Of a stretch of 59,620 nucleotides of DNA, positions 26,895 through 35,562 are shown piece after piece. The position numbers and the translations under genes are program-made. The stretch spans positions 1,386,021 to 1,445,640 of the forward strand of contig NZ_GL629647.1 of assembly GCF_000185845.1 (NCBI RefSeq), written 5' to 3'. The stretch comes from Segatella salivae DSM 15606. GTDB lineage: Bacteria > Bacteroidota > Bacteroidia > Bacteroidales > Bacteroidaceae. Within the stretch, counting starts at the first letter, position 1, and each line of letters opens with the position of its first letter. The notes under the pieces were generated by a model, which was given only the letters and a program-made list of their open reading frames with translations, searched no databases and was not told where the DNA came from.

Positions 26895-27335
26895 TTATTC
26901 ACCAGGGAAGTCCCCTTTTACAGTAATACCCATACTACGAGCAGTACCAGCAATCAGCTTCATAGCCGATTCTATTGTAAAGCAGTTGAGGTCATTCATC
27001 TTGTCTTCAGCAATAGCCTTAACTTGTTCCCAAGTTACACTAGCTACTTTCTGACGGTTAGGTTGAGCAGAGCCCGTCTTAACCTTGGCAGCCTCTTTCA
27101 GCTGAACAGCTGCAGGAGGAGTCTTAATGATGAAGCTAAATGACTTATCTGTATAGTATGTGATAACAACAGGTAAAATCTTACCTGCTTTATCCTGGGT
27201 ACGGGCGTTGAACTCTTTGCAGAATCCCATAATATTAATACCCTTAGAACCCAACGCTGGGCCTACTGGAGGTGAAGGATTCGCAGCGCCACCCTTAATC
27301 TGTAATTTGATTAAACCAGCAACTTCTTTAGCCAT
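26895..27335 (-). CDS. rplK: 50S ribosomal protein L11
   Basis: Protein of 146 aa. N-terminal domain IKLQIKGGAANPSPPVGPAL and the rRNA-binding C-terminal domain ending in the signature AGTARSMGITVKG. Part of the GTPase-associated centre. 58 nt after nusG and 21 nt before rplA. Confidence 0.98.
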   Translation of the reverse strand: MAKEVAGLIKLQIKGGAANPSPPVGPALGSKGINIMGFCKEFNARTQDKAGKILPVVITYYTDKSFSFIIKTPPAAVQLKEAAKVKTGSAQPNRQKVASVTWEQVKAIAEDKMNDLNCFTIESAMKLIAGTARSMGITVKGDFPGE

Positions 27336-27393
27336 TTTTGTTAATATTAAAAATTGATTGTTATAAAAGGGAAATAAACTTCCGTAACGAAGA

Positions 27394-27939
27394 TTATCCT
27401 TCCTTCTCTACCTGCATAAAACTTAACTCTAACGGAGTTTTACGTCCAAAGATCTTAACCATCACCTTCAGCTTATGCTTCTCAGCATTTATCTCTTCGA
27501 TAACGCCACTGAAACCACTGAATGGTCCGTCTATTACTTTTACTGTCTCATCTACAACATAGGGAACATCAACAGTACCTTCTATCTCCGTATTTTCGGC
27601 AGTACCTAACATCCTATTAATCTCTGATTGAAGGACGGGAGAAGGATTATCTAACCCTCCAAGAAAGCCTAAACAATTAGGCATAAAGCGCAGAGTATGC
27701 ACAACGTCCCCAACCAAGTTAGCCTCAACAAAAATATAGCCCGGGAGAGAGATTTTCTCCTTAACTACTCGTTTGCCATTACGCAAAGAAGCATGTTTCT
27801 CCATCGGTATAAGGACCTGAGATACATGTGTGCTAAGCAACTCGTTATGTTTCATCTCGGCATCAATATATTCTTTCAACTTTGCCTCTTTTCCACTAAC
27901 AGCACGAAGCACATACCATTTATTTCCTGTTTCAGCCAT
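27394..27939 (-). CDS. nusG: Transcription termination/antitermination factor NusG
   Basis: Protein of 181 aa with the NGN domain (KWYVLRAVSGKEAKLKEYID...LPGYIFVEA) and a C-terminal KOW domain (DETVKVIDGPFSGFSGVIEE). Links RNA polymerase to ribosomes or Rho. Starts 11 nt after secE. Confidence 0.97.
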   Translation of the reverse strand: MAETGNKWYVLRAVSGKEAKLKEYIDAEMKHNELLSTHVSQVLIPMEKHASLRNGKRVVKEKISLPGYIFVEANLVGDVVHTLRFMPNCLGFLGGLDNPSPVLQSEINRMLGTAENTEIEGTVDVPYVVDETVKVIDGPFSGFSGVIEEINAEKHKLKVMVKIFGRKTPLELSFMQVEKEG

Positions 27940-27950
27940 CTCTTGAAGAA

Positions 27951-28142
27951 TTAACGTGGATAAATCGTGCTCATCACGAACTTGAACAGACTGTCCATTC
28001 CGAACACTACTAATGCAATGACAAGGGAAGCAGATAATACAATCATTGCACTATGAGTAAGTTCGGCACGTGTTGGCCAAGTAGTTTTATGCACAAGCTC
28101 GTCATAACAAGCTTTACAGTAATTTACTATCTTACTAAACAT
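27951..28142 (-). CDS. secE: Preprotein translocase subunit SecE
   Basis: Protein of 63 aa with a single C-terminal membrane segment (residues about 33-55) preceded by the conserved amphipathic helix ELVHKTTWPTRAELTHSAMI. Short single-span form usual in this phylum. Upstream neighbour is tRNA-Trp, as in many bacteria. Confidence 0.95.
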   Translation of the reverse strand: MFSKIVNYCKACYDELVHKTTWPTRAELTHSAMIVLSASLVIALVVFGMDSLFKFVMSTIYPR

Positions 28143-28158
28143 ATTATCTTCTAATTAG

Positions 28159-28231
28159 CACGGGAAGCAGGGCTCGAACCCACGACCCTCGGTTTTGGAG
28201 ACCGATGCTCTACCAACTGAGCTATTCCCGT
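28159..28231 (-). tRNA. tRNA-Trp (CCA)
   Basis: 73 nt, cloverleaf with acceptor stem ACGGGAA/TTCCCGT, anticodon loop CTCCAAA (anticodon CCA), T loop TTCGAGC. CCA end not encoded. Sits between tuf and secE. Confidence 0.97.
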
Positions 28232-28236
28232 ATATA

Positions 28237-28264
28237 AGTCCCCGCTACATATATAACGAGGACT
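28237..28264 (-). other. Hairpin between tuf and tRNA-Trp
   Basis: AGTCCCCG (28237-28244) pairs with CGAGGACT (28257-28264), one G-U pair and a 12-nt loop. No T tract follows, so more likely an RNA-processing or 3'-end-stabilising structure at the end of the tuf message than a terminator. Confidence 0.4.
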
Positions 28265-28290
28265 CAATATATCCTAAGACTTATTTCGAA

Positions 28291-29487
28291 TTACTTAACG
28301 TCAGGGAGAATTGCAGTAATCTGACCTGAACCTACTGTACGACCACCTTCACGGATAGCGAAACGTAAGCCTTCATTCAAAGCAACCTTGTAAATAAGTT
28401 CTACTTCAATTTCAACATTATCACCAGGCATTACCATCTCAACGCCTTCTGGCAATTTAATTTCACCAGTACAATCCATTGTACGAAGATAGAACTGAGG
28501 ACGATACTTATTACCAAATGGAGTATGACGACCACCTTCTTCTTTCTTCAATACATAAATAGAAGCCTTGAAGTGATCATGAGGAGTAATAGCACCCGGA
28601 TGCACAACTACCATACCACGTTTAACTTCAGCCTTATCAATACCACGAAGCAACAAACCTACGTTATCACCAGCCTGACCTTCAGCAAGGTTCTTACGGA
28701 ACATCTCAACACCTGTAATAACTGATTTCTTATCTTCACCAAGACCAAGAAGCTGAACTTCGTCACCTACTTTACAAACACCTGTTTCAATACGACCTGT
28801 AGCTACAGTACCACGACCTGTGATTGAGAATACATCCTCAACTGGCATCAAGAATGGTTTATCAACCTCACGCTCTGGTTCTTGAATCCATTCATCAACA
28901 GTATCCATCAACTTCATTACAGAGTCAACCCACTTTTCAACACCATTCAATGCACCAAGTGCAGAACCGCGTATAATTGGAGTATCCTCTTCATAGCCAT
29001 ACTGCTCAAGGATTTCACGAACTTCCATTTCAACAAGGTCAAGCATCTCCTCATCATCAACCATGTCGCACTTATTCAAGAAAACAACCAAGCGAGGAAC
29101 GTTTACCTGACGAGCCAAAAGCACGTGCTCACGTGTCTGAGGCATAGGACCATCAGTAGCAGCAACTACCAAGATAGCACCATCCATCTGAGCAGCACCA
29201 GTAACCATGTTCTTTACATAGTCAGCGTGCCCCGGACAGTCTACGTGTGCATAGTGACGTTTTGCTGTTTCATATTCAATATGAGCAGAGTTAATGGTAA
29301 TACCACGCTCTTTCTCTTCAGGAGCATTGTCAATCTGATCGAAAGACTTAACATCCTCTGTACCGAAGCCCTTCTCATGAAGAACCTTTGAGATTGCAGC
29401 AGTAAGAGTTGTCTTACCGTGGTCAACGTGACCGATTGTACCAATGTTTACGTGCGGTTTGGTACGTACGAATTCTTCTTTAGCCAT
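28291..29487 (-). CDS. tuf: Elongation factor Tu
   Basis: Protein of 398 aa. P loop GHVDHGKT (residues 19-26), effector segment RGITI, switch II DCPGHADY, NKCD guanine motif, and the intact domains 2 and 3. Delivers aminoacyl-tRNA to the ribosome. Placed between four tRNA genes and tRNA-Trp-secE, the layout also seen around tufB in proteobacteria. Confidence 0.99.
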   Translation of the reverse strand: MAKEEFVRTKPHVNIGTIGHVDHGKTTLTAAISKVLHEKGFGTEDVKSFDQIDNAPEEKERGITINSAHIEYETAKRHYAHVDCPGHADYVKNMVTGAAQMDGAILVVAATDGPMPQTREHVLLARQVNVPRLVVFLNKCDMVDDEEMLDLVEMEVREILEQYGYEEDTPIIRGSALGALNGVEKWVDSVMKLMDTVDEWIQEPEREVDKPFLMPVEDVFSITGRGTVATGRIETGVCKVGDEVQLLGLGEDKKSVITGVEMFRKNLAEGQAGDNVGLLLRGIDKAEVKRGMVVVHPGAITPHDHFKASIYVLKKEEGGRHTPFGNKYRPQFYLRTMDCTGEIKLPEGVEMVMPGDNVEIEVELIYKVALNEGLRFAIREGGRTVGSGQITAILPDVK

Positions 29488-29566
29488 AGCTTTTCTTTTT
29501 ATTTATATAAATGTATAATCAATAATCTTGTTTTTCCCAGTGTCTATAGAAATAGAAACCGAAAAG

Positions 29567-29638
<72 letters not shown>

Positions 29639-29649
29639 GTCGCAATGAG

Positions 29650-29722
29650 AGCGGAAAACGGGGCTCAAACCCGCGACCCCCAGCTTGGAAGGCTAGTGCT
29701 CTATCAACTGAGCTATTTCCGC
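29650..29722 (-). tRNA. tRNA-Gly (TCC)
   Basis: 73 nt; acceptor stem GCGGAAA/TTTCCGC, anticodon loop CTTCCAA (anticodon TCC), T loop TTTGAGC. 11 nt from tRNA-Thr(GGT). Confidence 0.97.
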
Positions 29723-29741
29723 AAAAAACTCCTTTCGGATG

Positions 29742-29823
29742 TGGGTGGTGATGGATTCGAACCACCGAAGGCATAGCCAGCAGATTTACAGTCTGCCCCA
29801 TTTGGCCACTCTGGTAACCACCC
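29742..29823 (-). tRNA. tRNA-Tyr (GTA)
   Basis: 82 nt with the long variable arm of tRNA-Tyr; acceptor GGGTGGT/ATCACCACCC side, anticodon loop CTGTAAA (anticodon GTA), T loop TTCGAAT. Confidence 0.96.
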
Positions 29824-29867
29824 TATTTAAGATATCCTTAGTAGGAGTCTTTTTCAACTTTCCGTTG

Positions 29868-29941
29868 AGCCTCTTGTCGGATTCGAACCAACGACCCCGA
29901 GATTACAAATCACGTGCTCTGGCCAACTGAGCTAAAGAGGC
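29868..29941 (-). tRNA. tRNA-Thr (TGT)
   Basis: 74 nt; acceptor GCCTCTT/AAGAGGC, anticodon loop TTTGTAA (anticodon TGT), T loop TTCGAAT. The anticodon stem CGTGA/TCTCG has a T-T mismatch in the middle pair (positions 29 and 41). First gene of the tRNA-tuf transcript. Confidence 0.94.
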
Positions 29942-29991
29942 AAATCCATGCAGCCGATACGACTTTACTAGGACGTGTTCTAAAACGGCTG

Positions 29992-30022
29992 CAAAGATAC
30001 GATTTATTTTTTAATCACCAAA
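29992..30022 (-). promoter_or_regulatory. Promoter of tRNA-tuf-rpoBC block
   Basis: Minus strand: TTTG at 30022-30019, 19-nt spacer, TATCTTTG at 29999-29992, a near-ideal Bacteroidetes promoter. Transcription would begin near 29985, 44 nt before tRNA-Thr(TGT). It lies just past the hpf stop codon. Confidence 0.75.
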
Positions 30023-30040
30023 ACTTTTAATCAGTTTTTT

Positions 30041-30340
30041 TCAATGATTGCGGATTTTTTCCTTGAATTTAGTCAACTGCACCTTCATTGAATCTACAGC
30101 TTCATCAATTCCTTCCTCAAATGTATCACAGGTCTTTGCAACAAAGAGCTTTTGTCCTGGAACAGAAACCGTAATACTGGCTTCTTTATTGAGGGCGGTG
30201 GCAGGTTTGACTACTTTTAACTGCACCTCTACTTTCTGTATATCTTCGTAATTCTTTTCTAACTTGGCGATTTTCTTTTCAATAAACGCCTGTAATTTTT
30301 CGGTAGCGTCGAAGTGAATCGACTGAATTTTTAGCTCCAT
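30041..30340 (-). CDS. hpf: Ribosome hibernation promoting factor (HPF/YfiA family)
   Basis: Protein of 99 aa, the short form: the beta-alpha-beta-beta-beta-alpha fold begins MELKIQSIHFDATEKLQAFI. A basic helix (EKKIAKLEKNY) and the central strands (VEVQLKVVKP, ASITVSVPG) follow. Binds the 30S decoding region in stationary phase; lacks the C-terminal dimerisation domain of long HPF. 21 nt after xerC, in an operon with rpsU-xerC. Confidence 0.93.
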   Translation of the reverse strand: MELKIQSIHFDATEKLQAFIEKKIAKLEKNYEDIQKVEVQLKVVKPATALNKEASITVSVPGQKLFVAKTCDTFEEGIDEAVDSMKVQLTKFKEKIRNH

Positions 30341-30361
30341 AGTTAACTCCGTTTTTAAGGG

Positions 30362-31243
30362 TTAAGCCCGAGGATGGGCACTATAATATTCGCGTTTAAG
30401 CTGCTCAAAAGTCGTATGTGTATAGATTTCTGTCGTTGACAGACTCTCATGACCGAGCAACTTCTTTACACTTTCAATCCCAGCTTTGTTATTAAGCATT
30501 GCTGTTGCAAACGTATGTCGCAGCACGTGAGGCGTTCTCTTCTTCAGTGTACAAACCTTTGAAAGATTCCTTTTTACGCCTTCCCTCACTTGACTCGAAG
30601 TCATTCGCTGCCCTTTTGTTGAAACAAACAAGGCTTCAGACTGCCGATTCACCTCTTTATCACGACACTTCATATAATCACGAAGCGTCACCAAGAGTTC
30701 CTCACCAAAGGGAATCACACGCTGTTTATTCCTCTTTCCCGTCACTTTCAACTGCCGATTCGAAAAATCCACCATGCTATCATCCAGTCCTATCAGTTCT
30801 GAAAGTCGGATTCCTGTTTCATAGAAAGTCATGATTACCGTGCGATCACGTACATCTTCAAAACTCTCCGTCCAACTTTCTGCATCGAGCAACCTATCCA
30901 TTTCATTCTCTTTCAAGAACTGAGGCAAAGGTCTACCCTTCTTAGGTCCCGTGACACCATGTACCGGATTTTTATCAACCAACTTCCTTGTAAGAGCAAA
31001 ACGATAGAAAGATCGCAACGCACTCAACCTCCGATTGATTGAAGTTGCATTATTCCCTTTATCCATCATGCTCTCCATCCAGTCGCGGATAACATCCGAA
31101 TCAACCGACTTCCAAGAGAGACGACTATCTAAGTTCCCATAGAATTCTTCAAAAGCCCGTAGGTCTTCTCCGTAATTCTTTATCGTCAAATCTGAGCGAT
31201 TACGCTCAAACTTCAGATAGTTTAGAAACTCATTAATCATCAT
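30362..31243 (-). CDS. xerC: Tyrosine recombinase XerC-type
   Basis: Protein of 293 aa. N-terminal SAM-like core-binding domain (residues 1-85), C-terminal catalytic domain with Arg146, Lys170, His239, Arg242, His265 and the nucleophile Tyr274 (TEIYTHT). The length and full catalytic set fit the XerC/XerD enzymes that resolve chromosome dimers, and its fixed place next to rpsU and hpf argues against a mobile integrase. A possible promoter, TTTG-N20-TAAATTCG, lies in the 78-nt gap after rpsU. Confidence 0.9.
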   Translation of the reverse strand: MMINEFLNYLKFERNRSDLTIKNYGEDLRAFEEFYGNLDSRLSWKSVDSDVIRDWMESMMDKGNNATSINRRLSALRSFYRFALTRKLVDKNPVHGVTGPKKGRPLPQFLKENEMDRLLDAESWTESFEDVRDRTVIMTFYETGIRLSELIGLDDSMVDFSNRQLKVTGKRNKQRVIPFGEELLVTLRDYMKCRDKEVNRQSEALFVSTKGQRMTSSQVREGVKRNLSKVCTLKKRTPHVLRHTFATAMLNNKAGIESVKKLLGHESLSTTEIYTHTTFEQLKREYYSAHPRA

Positions 31244-31321
31244 AAAAGCGCCGCTGGCATATATGTTTACGGCAACGAATTTACGGAATTAAATTCAAAC
31301 TACCAAATTTTTTAACGAGTT

Positions 31322-31513
31322 TTATTCCTCGTTAGTACGCAGTTTCTGTACATAGACAGCGTGTTCCATCTTGAGTCTCTTCAAAACAGAAGGCTTGTTG
31401 TACTGCTGACGAGCACGAAGCTCTTTAACAACACCTGTCTTTTCGAATTTTCTCTTGAACTTTTTCAAAGCTCTTTCGATGTTTTCACCATCTTTTACGG
31501 GTACAATAATCAT
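31322..31513 (-). CDS. rpsU: 30S ribosomal protein bS21
   Basis: Protein of 63 aa, very basic, beginning MIIVPVKDGENIERALKKFK with the family segment KRKFEKTGVVKELRARQ. Sits on the 30S platform near the anti-Shine-Dalgarno end of 16S rRNA; in Bacteroidetes it helps hide that sequence. A hairpin AACGAG/CTCGTT spans its stop codon (31314-31333). Confidence 0.97.
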   Translation of the reverse strand: MIIVPVKDGENIERALKKFKRKFEKTGVVKELRARQQYNKPSVLKRLKMEHAVYVQKLRTNEE

Positions 31514-31602
31514 GTTTGTTTGTTTTTATTAAATTGTTTATATAAAACTCATCTTCAAGTGGTTACGCCTTTTTTATAGACAGAATCCACTATTAGCGGG
31601 TG

Positions 31603-31634
31603 CAAAATTACATCTATTTTCCTAAAATTCCAAA
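31603..31634 (-). promoter_or_regulatory. rpsU promoter
   Basis: Minus strand: TTTG at 31634-31631, 20-nt spacer, TAATTTTG at 31610-31603. Predicted start near 31596, leaving a leader of about 80 nt. Confidence 0.65.
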
Positions 31635-31888
31635 TAAAATCCCGTTTTTCTTTGAAAGTCAGCGAGTGCTTAACACATACAAACTGCATGCAAAATCCAT
31701 ACTCATCCACAAGTATCCCAATAATTACCATCAACAAACTTGATATAAAACACAACAAAGTTGCACTACAATCACCCCATATTCCAATATAAATCTAATC
31801 TCTTCTACAAACCCTACATCATATCATTCGCACAACCTTTTATTACCGCTTGCAATTCGACACATTCTATTTCCATTGCGCTCATTTT

Positions 31889-31976
31889 CCAATGTCACTC
31901 ATTTTGCGTCATCATTCCTATCATTTCATTCGGTAATTCAATAGCCTTTACACCATAAAACGGCACAGATTACTAA
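31889..31976 (+). repeat. 22-bp tandem repeat array, locus 3 (four degenerate units)
   Basis: Units begin at 31889, 31911, 31933 and 31955. The last two read gtaattcaatagccttta and ataaaacggcacagatta. Unit 31911 (atcattcctatcatttcatt) closely matches a unit of the 55104 array (gtaatctctatcatttta). More decayed than the other loci. It lies in the 674-nt gap 31514-32187 between divergent rpsU and the BASS transporter. The rest of that gap holds the rpsU promoter and the transporter promoter and leader; 31640-31880 shows nothing else. Confidence 0.5.
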
Positions 31977-32063
31977 CACGATGATTATCAATAATAATTC
32001 ATTCTCCCATTCTGCTTACCATAATTCTTCAAAACTTACAACACAATTTCATTAAAAATCAAC

Positions 32064-32071
32064 TACCTTTG
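32064..32071 (+). promoter_or_regulatory. -7 element for BASS transporter gene
   Basis: TACCTTTG fits the Bacteroidetes -7 consensus; no clear -33. Transcription would begin near 32077, just before a structured leader. Confidence 0.45.
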
Positions 32072-32088
32072 CACATATCATATATATA

Positions 32089-32163
32089 CACTGCTGGTTA
32101 GAAATGCAACAATCGAAATGAAATAAGGTTGTCTCTTGCCGTAAAAGGAGGATAAAAGCAGTG
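32089..32163 (+). ncRNA. Structured 5' leader of BASS transporter gene
   Basis: A closing stem CACTGCT (32089-32095) with AGCAGTG (32157-32163) encloses a second stem GCAACAA (32106-32112) with TTG...TTGC (32129-32139, a 4-nt bulge). A purine-rich stretch aaaaggaggat sits near the closing stem. It begins about 12 nt after the predicted transcription start, and the ATG follows 25 nt later. The nested layout resembles a small cis-regulatory RNA, but it matches no riboswitch class that I know. Could be chance pairing. Confidence 0.35.
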
Positions 32164-32187
32164 ATTTAATGACACAAAATTCAACTT

Positions 32188-33147
32188 ATGCGCATCATTA
32201 AATTTATCAAACAATGGACACTATTATGCTCCATCGTTTTCGGGAGTCTGGTATATTTGCTCTTCACCCATATTGAAGTATTGACCCCTTTCGGTGATTT
32301 CATCGGACCAAAGCTGGTAATGGTGCTCCCCATCAACATCTTTTTGATGCTCTATGTCACGTTCTGTAAGATCCAAATGAATGACCTTACACCACGCAAA
32401 TGGCATTTTATTCTGCAAGGAATCCGCACACTTTTGGCAGCACTGAGTGTCTTATCAGCCAATCTTTGCACGAATCCTACCTATAAACTATTATGGGAAG
32501 GCGTCTTCATCTGTGCCATCTGCCCTACCGCTGCCGCTGCTCCCGTGATTGTAGATAAGTTGGGTGGCAACATCGCTTCATTGACAGTATATCTCCTTAT
32601 CGCTAATGGCTTCACATCAATCATTATCCCTTTGTTCTTTCCACTTATGGAAAAGGGAGCTGATATCACTTTCGCCATGGCGGCATGGCTGGTGCTTCAG
32701 CGTGTGCTAATGGTGCTTATCATTCCTCTTTGCTTAGCTTTGCTCTCGCGAAAACACCTTCCCAAGTTTGTCACCTGGCTGAAAACGAAACGCAACCTCG
32801 CCTTTTATTTATGGAGTTTCAACCTTTCTATCATCATGGGACTTGCCATGCAAAATATCCTTCACGCTCCAGTTTCGGGATGGGTATTAACAGCTTTGTG
32901 CATCATTCCGCTGATATTGGCTATAGTTCAGTTCTCCCTTGGCAAACTTGTCGGCCATCGTTATGGCGACAGTATAGGCGCAGGACAAGCTTTAGGGCAA
33001 AAGAATACCGTCGTAGGAATATGGCTTACGCTCTCATTTCTTAATCCTTATGCAGCTATTGCACCTTGCGTCTACGTGATTTGGCAGAACATTATCAATG
33101 CCGTTCAGCTGTGGTATAAAGATAAATATGGCTATTTGAAGTGGTAA
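32188..33147 (+). CDS. BASS/SBF-family sodium-dependent transporter
   Basis: Integral membrane protein of 319 aa with about nine to ten hydrophobic segments. I recognise the bile acid:sodium symporter fold by the segment ICAICPTAAAAPVIVDKLGG (around residue 115). The C-terminal crossover region GAGQALGQKNTVVGIWLTL (around 270) also fits. Such proteins in gut and oral bacteria take up organic anions such as pantothenate, 2-keto acids or bile acids with sodium. Substrate unknown. Transcribed alone, from a leader with a possible regulatory fold. Confidence 0.85.
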   Translation: MRIIKFIKQWTLLCSIVFGSLVYLLFTHIEVLTPFGDFIGPKLVMVLPINIFLMLYVTFCKIQMNDLTPRKWHFILQGIRTLLAALSVLSANLCTNPTYKLLWEGVFICAICPTAAAAPVIVDKLGGNIASLTVYLLIANGFTSIIIPLFFPLMEKGADITFAMAAWLVLQRVLMVLIIPLCLALLSRKHLPKFVTWLKTKRNLAFYLWSFNLSIIMGLAMQNILHAPVSGWVLTALCIIPLILAIVQFSLGKLVGHRYGDSIGAGQALGQKNTVVGIWLTLSFLNPYAAIAPCVYVIWQNIINAVQLWYKDKYGYLKW

Positions 33148-33283
33148 TCAGCTAAGAAGTCCATCACAATATGACAAATGTGTCAGTTTAAGACGAATGA
33201 AAATTTGGTATAGTTTTTGCAAATATATCGTGAAAGAGTTATTTTATTACATCACAAATCAAATCAAAACAGGTTAGAAAGAA

Positions 33284-34129
33284 ATGGAAATTATCAAGGA
33301 TAAAAGCTTTGGTGGAGAGCGTCCTCTCTTTGGATTAAAGGATGCAAGCTTAGAGAATATCACAATTACCGATGGTGAATCGGGCATAAAATGTTGTCAG
33401 AACATAACCTGTAATGACTCAAAGTTTTATGGCAAATACCCTTGGTGGCATGTCGATGGGAGTGTTATTACGAATTGTTACTTTGCTCCTGAGAGTCGTT
33501 CTGCTATCTGGTATAGTGACAATATGACTATGAAAGACTCGGTCATTGATGGTCCAAAGTTCTTTCGTGAGATGCAAAACTTGGAGTTAGAAAACGTAAA
33601 AATCAACGACGCCGATGAGACTTTTTGGAAGGTTAACGGCCTAAAGTTGAAGAATGTCACGCTACATGAGGGCACCTATCCATTCATGTTTTCTCGCAAT
33701 ATCTATGTAGATGGTTTGGTAAGTGATGCAAAGTATGTGTTTCAATATTGTAAGAACGTTGAGATTCACCACGCAAAGATCACTACAAAGGATAGTTTCT
33801 GGGAGTGTGAGAACGTGATTGTCTACGACTCTGAACTTGATGGAGAATACTTAGCATGGCATTCCAAGAACATAAAGCTTGTGCGTTGTCACATCAGTGG
33901 CGAGCAACCGCTTTGCTATCTCGATGGCATCACGCTTGAAGATTGTACCTTTGACGCTGCATGCGACCGCATTTTTGAAGATAGTCGCAATATCAATGCC
34001 ACCATAAAAGGTGCAATCACCGAGGTCAAGAACCCTATTAGCGGACACATTGTGGCTGATAAGATTGGCCAAATCACATATAACGAGTTTGCCAAAGGTA
34101 ATGATTGCGTGATTGAAACAAGAAAATAA
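33284..34129 (+). CDS. DUF3737 family right-handed beta-helix protein
   Basis: Soluble protein of 281 aa, no signal peptide. It is built of short repeats (for example LENITITD, LENVKINDADETFWKVNGLK, LKNVTLHEGTYPF) of the kind that stack into a parallel beta-helix. I recognise DUF3737, which opens with the IIKDKSFGGERPLFGLKDA segment. Function unknown. The PatB-type gene begins 6 nt after it, so the two are co-translated, a pairing I have seen in related genomes. Confidence 0.85.
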   Translation: MEIIKDKSFGGERPLFGLKDASLENITITDGESGIKCCQNITCNDSKFYGKYPWWHVDGSVITNCYFAPESRSAIWYSDNMTMKDSVIDGPKFFREMQNLELENVKINDADETFWKVNGLKLKNVTLHEGTYPFMFSRNIYVDGLVSDAKYVFQYCKNVEIHHAKITTKDSFWECENVIVYDSELDGEYLAWHSKNIKLVRCHISGEQPLCYLDGITLEDCTFDAACDRIFEDSRNINATIKGAITEVKNPISGHIVADKIGQITYNEFAKGNDCVIETRK

Positions 34130-34135
34130 ACAACG

Positions 34136-35314
34136 ATGAACAAATTCAATTTCGATGAGAAAGTAGTGCGTCGAGGCACTAATTCCATTAAATGGGACGA
34201 GCCAAAAGAAGATGGTGTGCTCCCCATGTGGGTGGCTGATATGGATTTTAAGACTGCACCTTGCATCCTTGAAGCCTTGAAACAGCGCCTCGATCATGGC
34301 GTTTTCGGTTACACTTACGTGCCCGACAGCTTCTATGAAGCCATTATCCATTGGTTCAGCAGACGCCACCAATGGCAAATTCAACGTGAAGACATCCTCT
34401 ATACCTCGGGAGTTGTACCTGCCATTTCTTGCGCATTGAAGGCTATTACCATGCCGGGTGAGAAGGTGTTAATACAGACTCCCGTCTACAACTGCTTCTT
34501 TTCGTCTATCCGTAACAGCGGATGTGAAGTGTTAGAAAATCCACTTTGCCGACAGGGAGATAGCTATGTGATCGATTTTGAAGACTTCGAGAGCAAGTGT
34601 GCAGACGAGAAAACCACGGTATTTCTACTCTGTAATCCACACAATCCGGCTGGACGTGTATGGACAAAAGATGAACTTCAACGCATGAACGACATCTGCA
34701 TGAAGCATAATGTAAAGGTGATTGCCGATGAAATCCATTGCGAAATCGTCATGCCGGGCTACACTTTCCAACCCTTTGCGGCTGTAAACGAGGCGTGTTG
34801 TAACAATAGTGTAGTGCTCAATTCGCCTACAAAGGCTTTCAATATTGCAGGACTTCAGATTGCAACTATCATCTGTCATGACGCTGAATTGCGTCGCCGC
34901 ATCGACCGAGCGATAAACATCAATGAGGTCTGCGACGTCAATCCCTTTGGTGTTATCGCACTGCAAGCAGCATACAACCAAGGAGAAGAGTGGCTCGATG
35001 AGCTCAACTTATACATTCATGAGAATTATCTCACGCTGAAACGATTCTTCAACGAGCACCTGCCCAAAATCAAACTATGTCGCTTAGAAGGCACATATTT
35101 GGCATGGGCTGACTTGTCTCACACCGCATTGACAGCCGATGAAGCGACCCAAAAGCTTTTAAATCAGGCTAAAGTGATGTTCAACAGTGGCACCATGTAT
35201 GGCCAACAAGCCGGCGCTCACTATCTGCGCATCAACCTTGCTTGTACCCGTGAGACGCTCATTGAAGCGTTAAAACGCGTTGAAAGCGTACTCCTTCCTT
35301 ATATGGCTGACTAA
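34136..35314 (+). CDS. PatB/MalY-type PLP-dependent C-S lyase
   Basis: Protein of 392 aa, fold-type I aminotransferase. The N-terminus (DEKVVRRGTNSIKWDE, LPMWVADMDF) is typical of the MalY/PatB group. The cofactor lysine is Lys233 in SPTKAFN, with CNPHNPAGR binding the cofactor and ADEIHCEI carrying the pyridine-nitrogen aspartate. Such enzymes cleave cystathionine or cysteine conjugates to pyruvate, ammonia and a thiol, and in oral bacteria make hydrogen sulfide. Exact substrate not known. Second gene of a two-gene operon closed by a terminator at 35444-35472. Confidence 0.9.
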   Translation: MNKFNFDEKVVRRGTNSIKWDEPKEDGVLPMWVADMDFKTAPCILEALKQRLDHGVFGYTYVPDSFYEAIIHWFSRRHQWQIQREDILYTSGVVPAISCALKAITMPGEKVLIQTPVYNCFFSSIRNSGCEVLENPLCRQGDSYVIDFEDFESKCADEKTTVFLLCNPHNPAGRVWTKDELQRMNDICMKHNVKVIADEIHCEIVMPGYTFQPFAAVNEACCNNSVVLNSPTKAFNIAGLQIATIICHDAELRRRIDRAININEVCDVNPFGVIALQAAYNQGEEWLDELNLYIHENYLTLKRFFNEHLPKIKLCRLEGTYLAWADLSHTALTADEATQKLLNQAKVMFNSGTMYGQQAGAHYLRINLACTRETLIEALKRVESVLLPYMAD

Positions 35315-35443
35315 GATTGGTGCATATCGCGGTTGAAACTGTTTCGCGCTTCACCTATATATATAAGGTGAAGTGTAGCGAATATTGAATCTATATAGAA
35401 CGAATTAGGAGAAAAGAACAAAGAGATTCTCTCTCCATCTACT

Positions 35444-35472
35444 AAGGTTGGCAAAGCATGCCAACCTTTTTT
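35444..35472 (+). terminator. Terminator of DUF3737-PatB operon
   Basis: Perfect 9-bp stem AAGGTTGGC (35444-35452) with GCCAACCTT (35460-35468), 7-nt loop, followed by a T tract. Confidence 0.9.
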
Positions 35473-35562
35473 ATTTGTTTTTCAGTATGGCTGAGAGCAC
35501 CCTTTCATGGTAAATACAACTCCATACTACCCTATCTTTTAGTTTTTTAACCCTCCGTCCTA

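Noticed and set aside
30362..31243. Mobile-element integrase
   Set aside because: The tyrosine recombinase sits in the housekeeping order rpsU-xerC-hpf with no attachment repeats or cargo; it is best read as XerC-type.
33195..33230. Promoter for the DUF3737-PatB operon (tagtttttg)
   Set aside because: The -7-like string has an extra base and there is no -33 element at the right distance, so I did not annotate it.
35487..35510. TPP-riboswitch-like segment (ggctgagagcaccctttc) before the M16 protease gene
   Set aside because: Only the CUGAGA/ACCC part matches. The second conserved half of the aptamer is missing, the segment lies upstream of the predicted transcription start, and the downstream genes have no link to thiamine.
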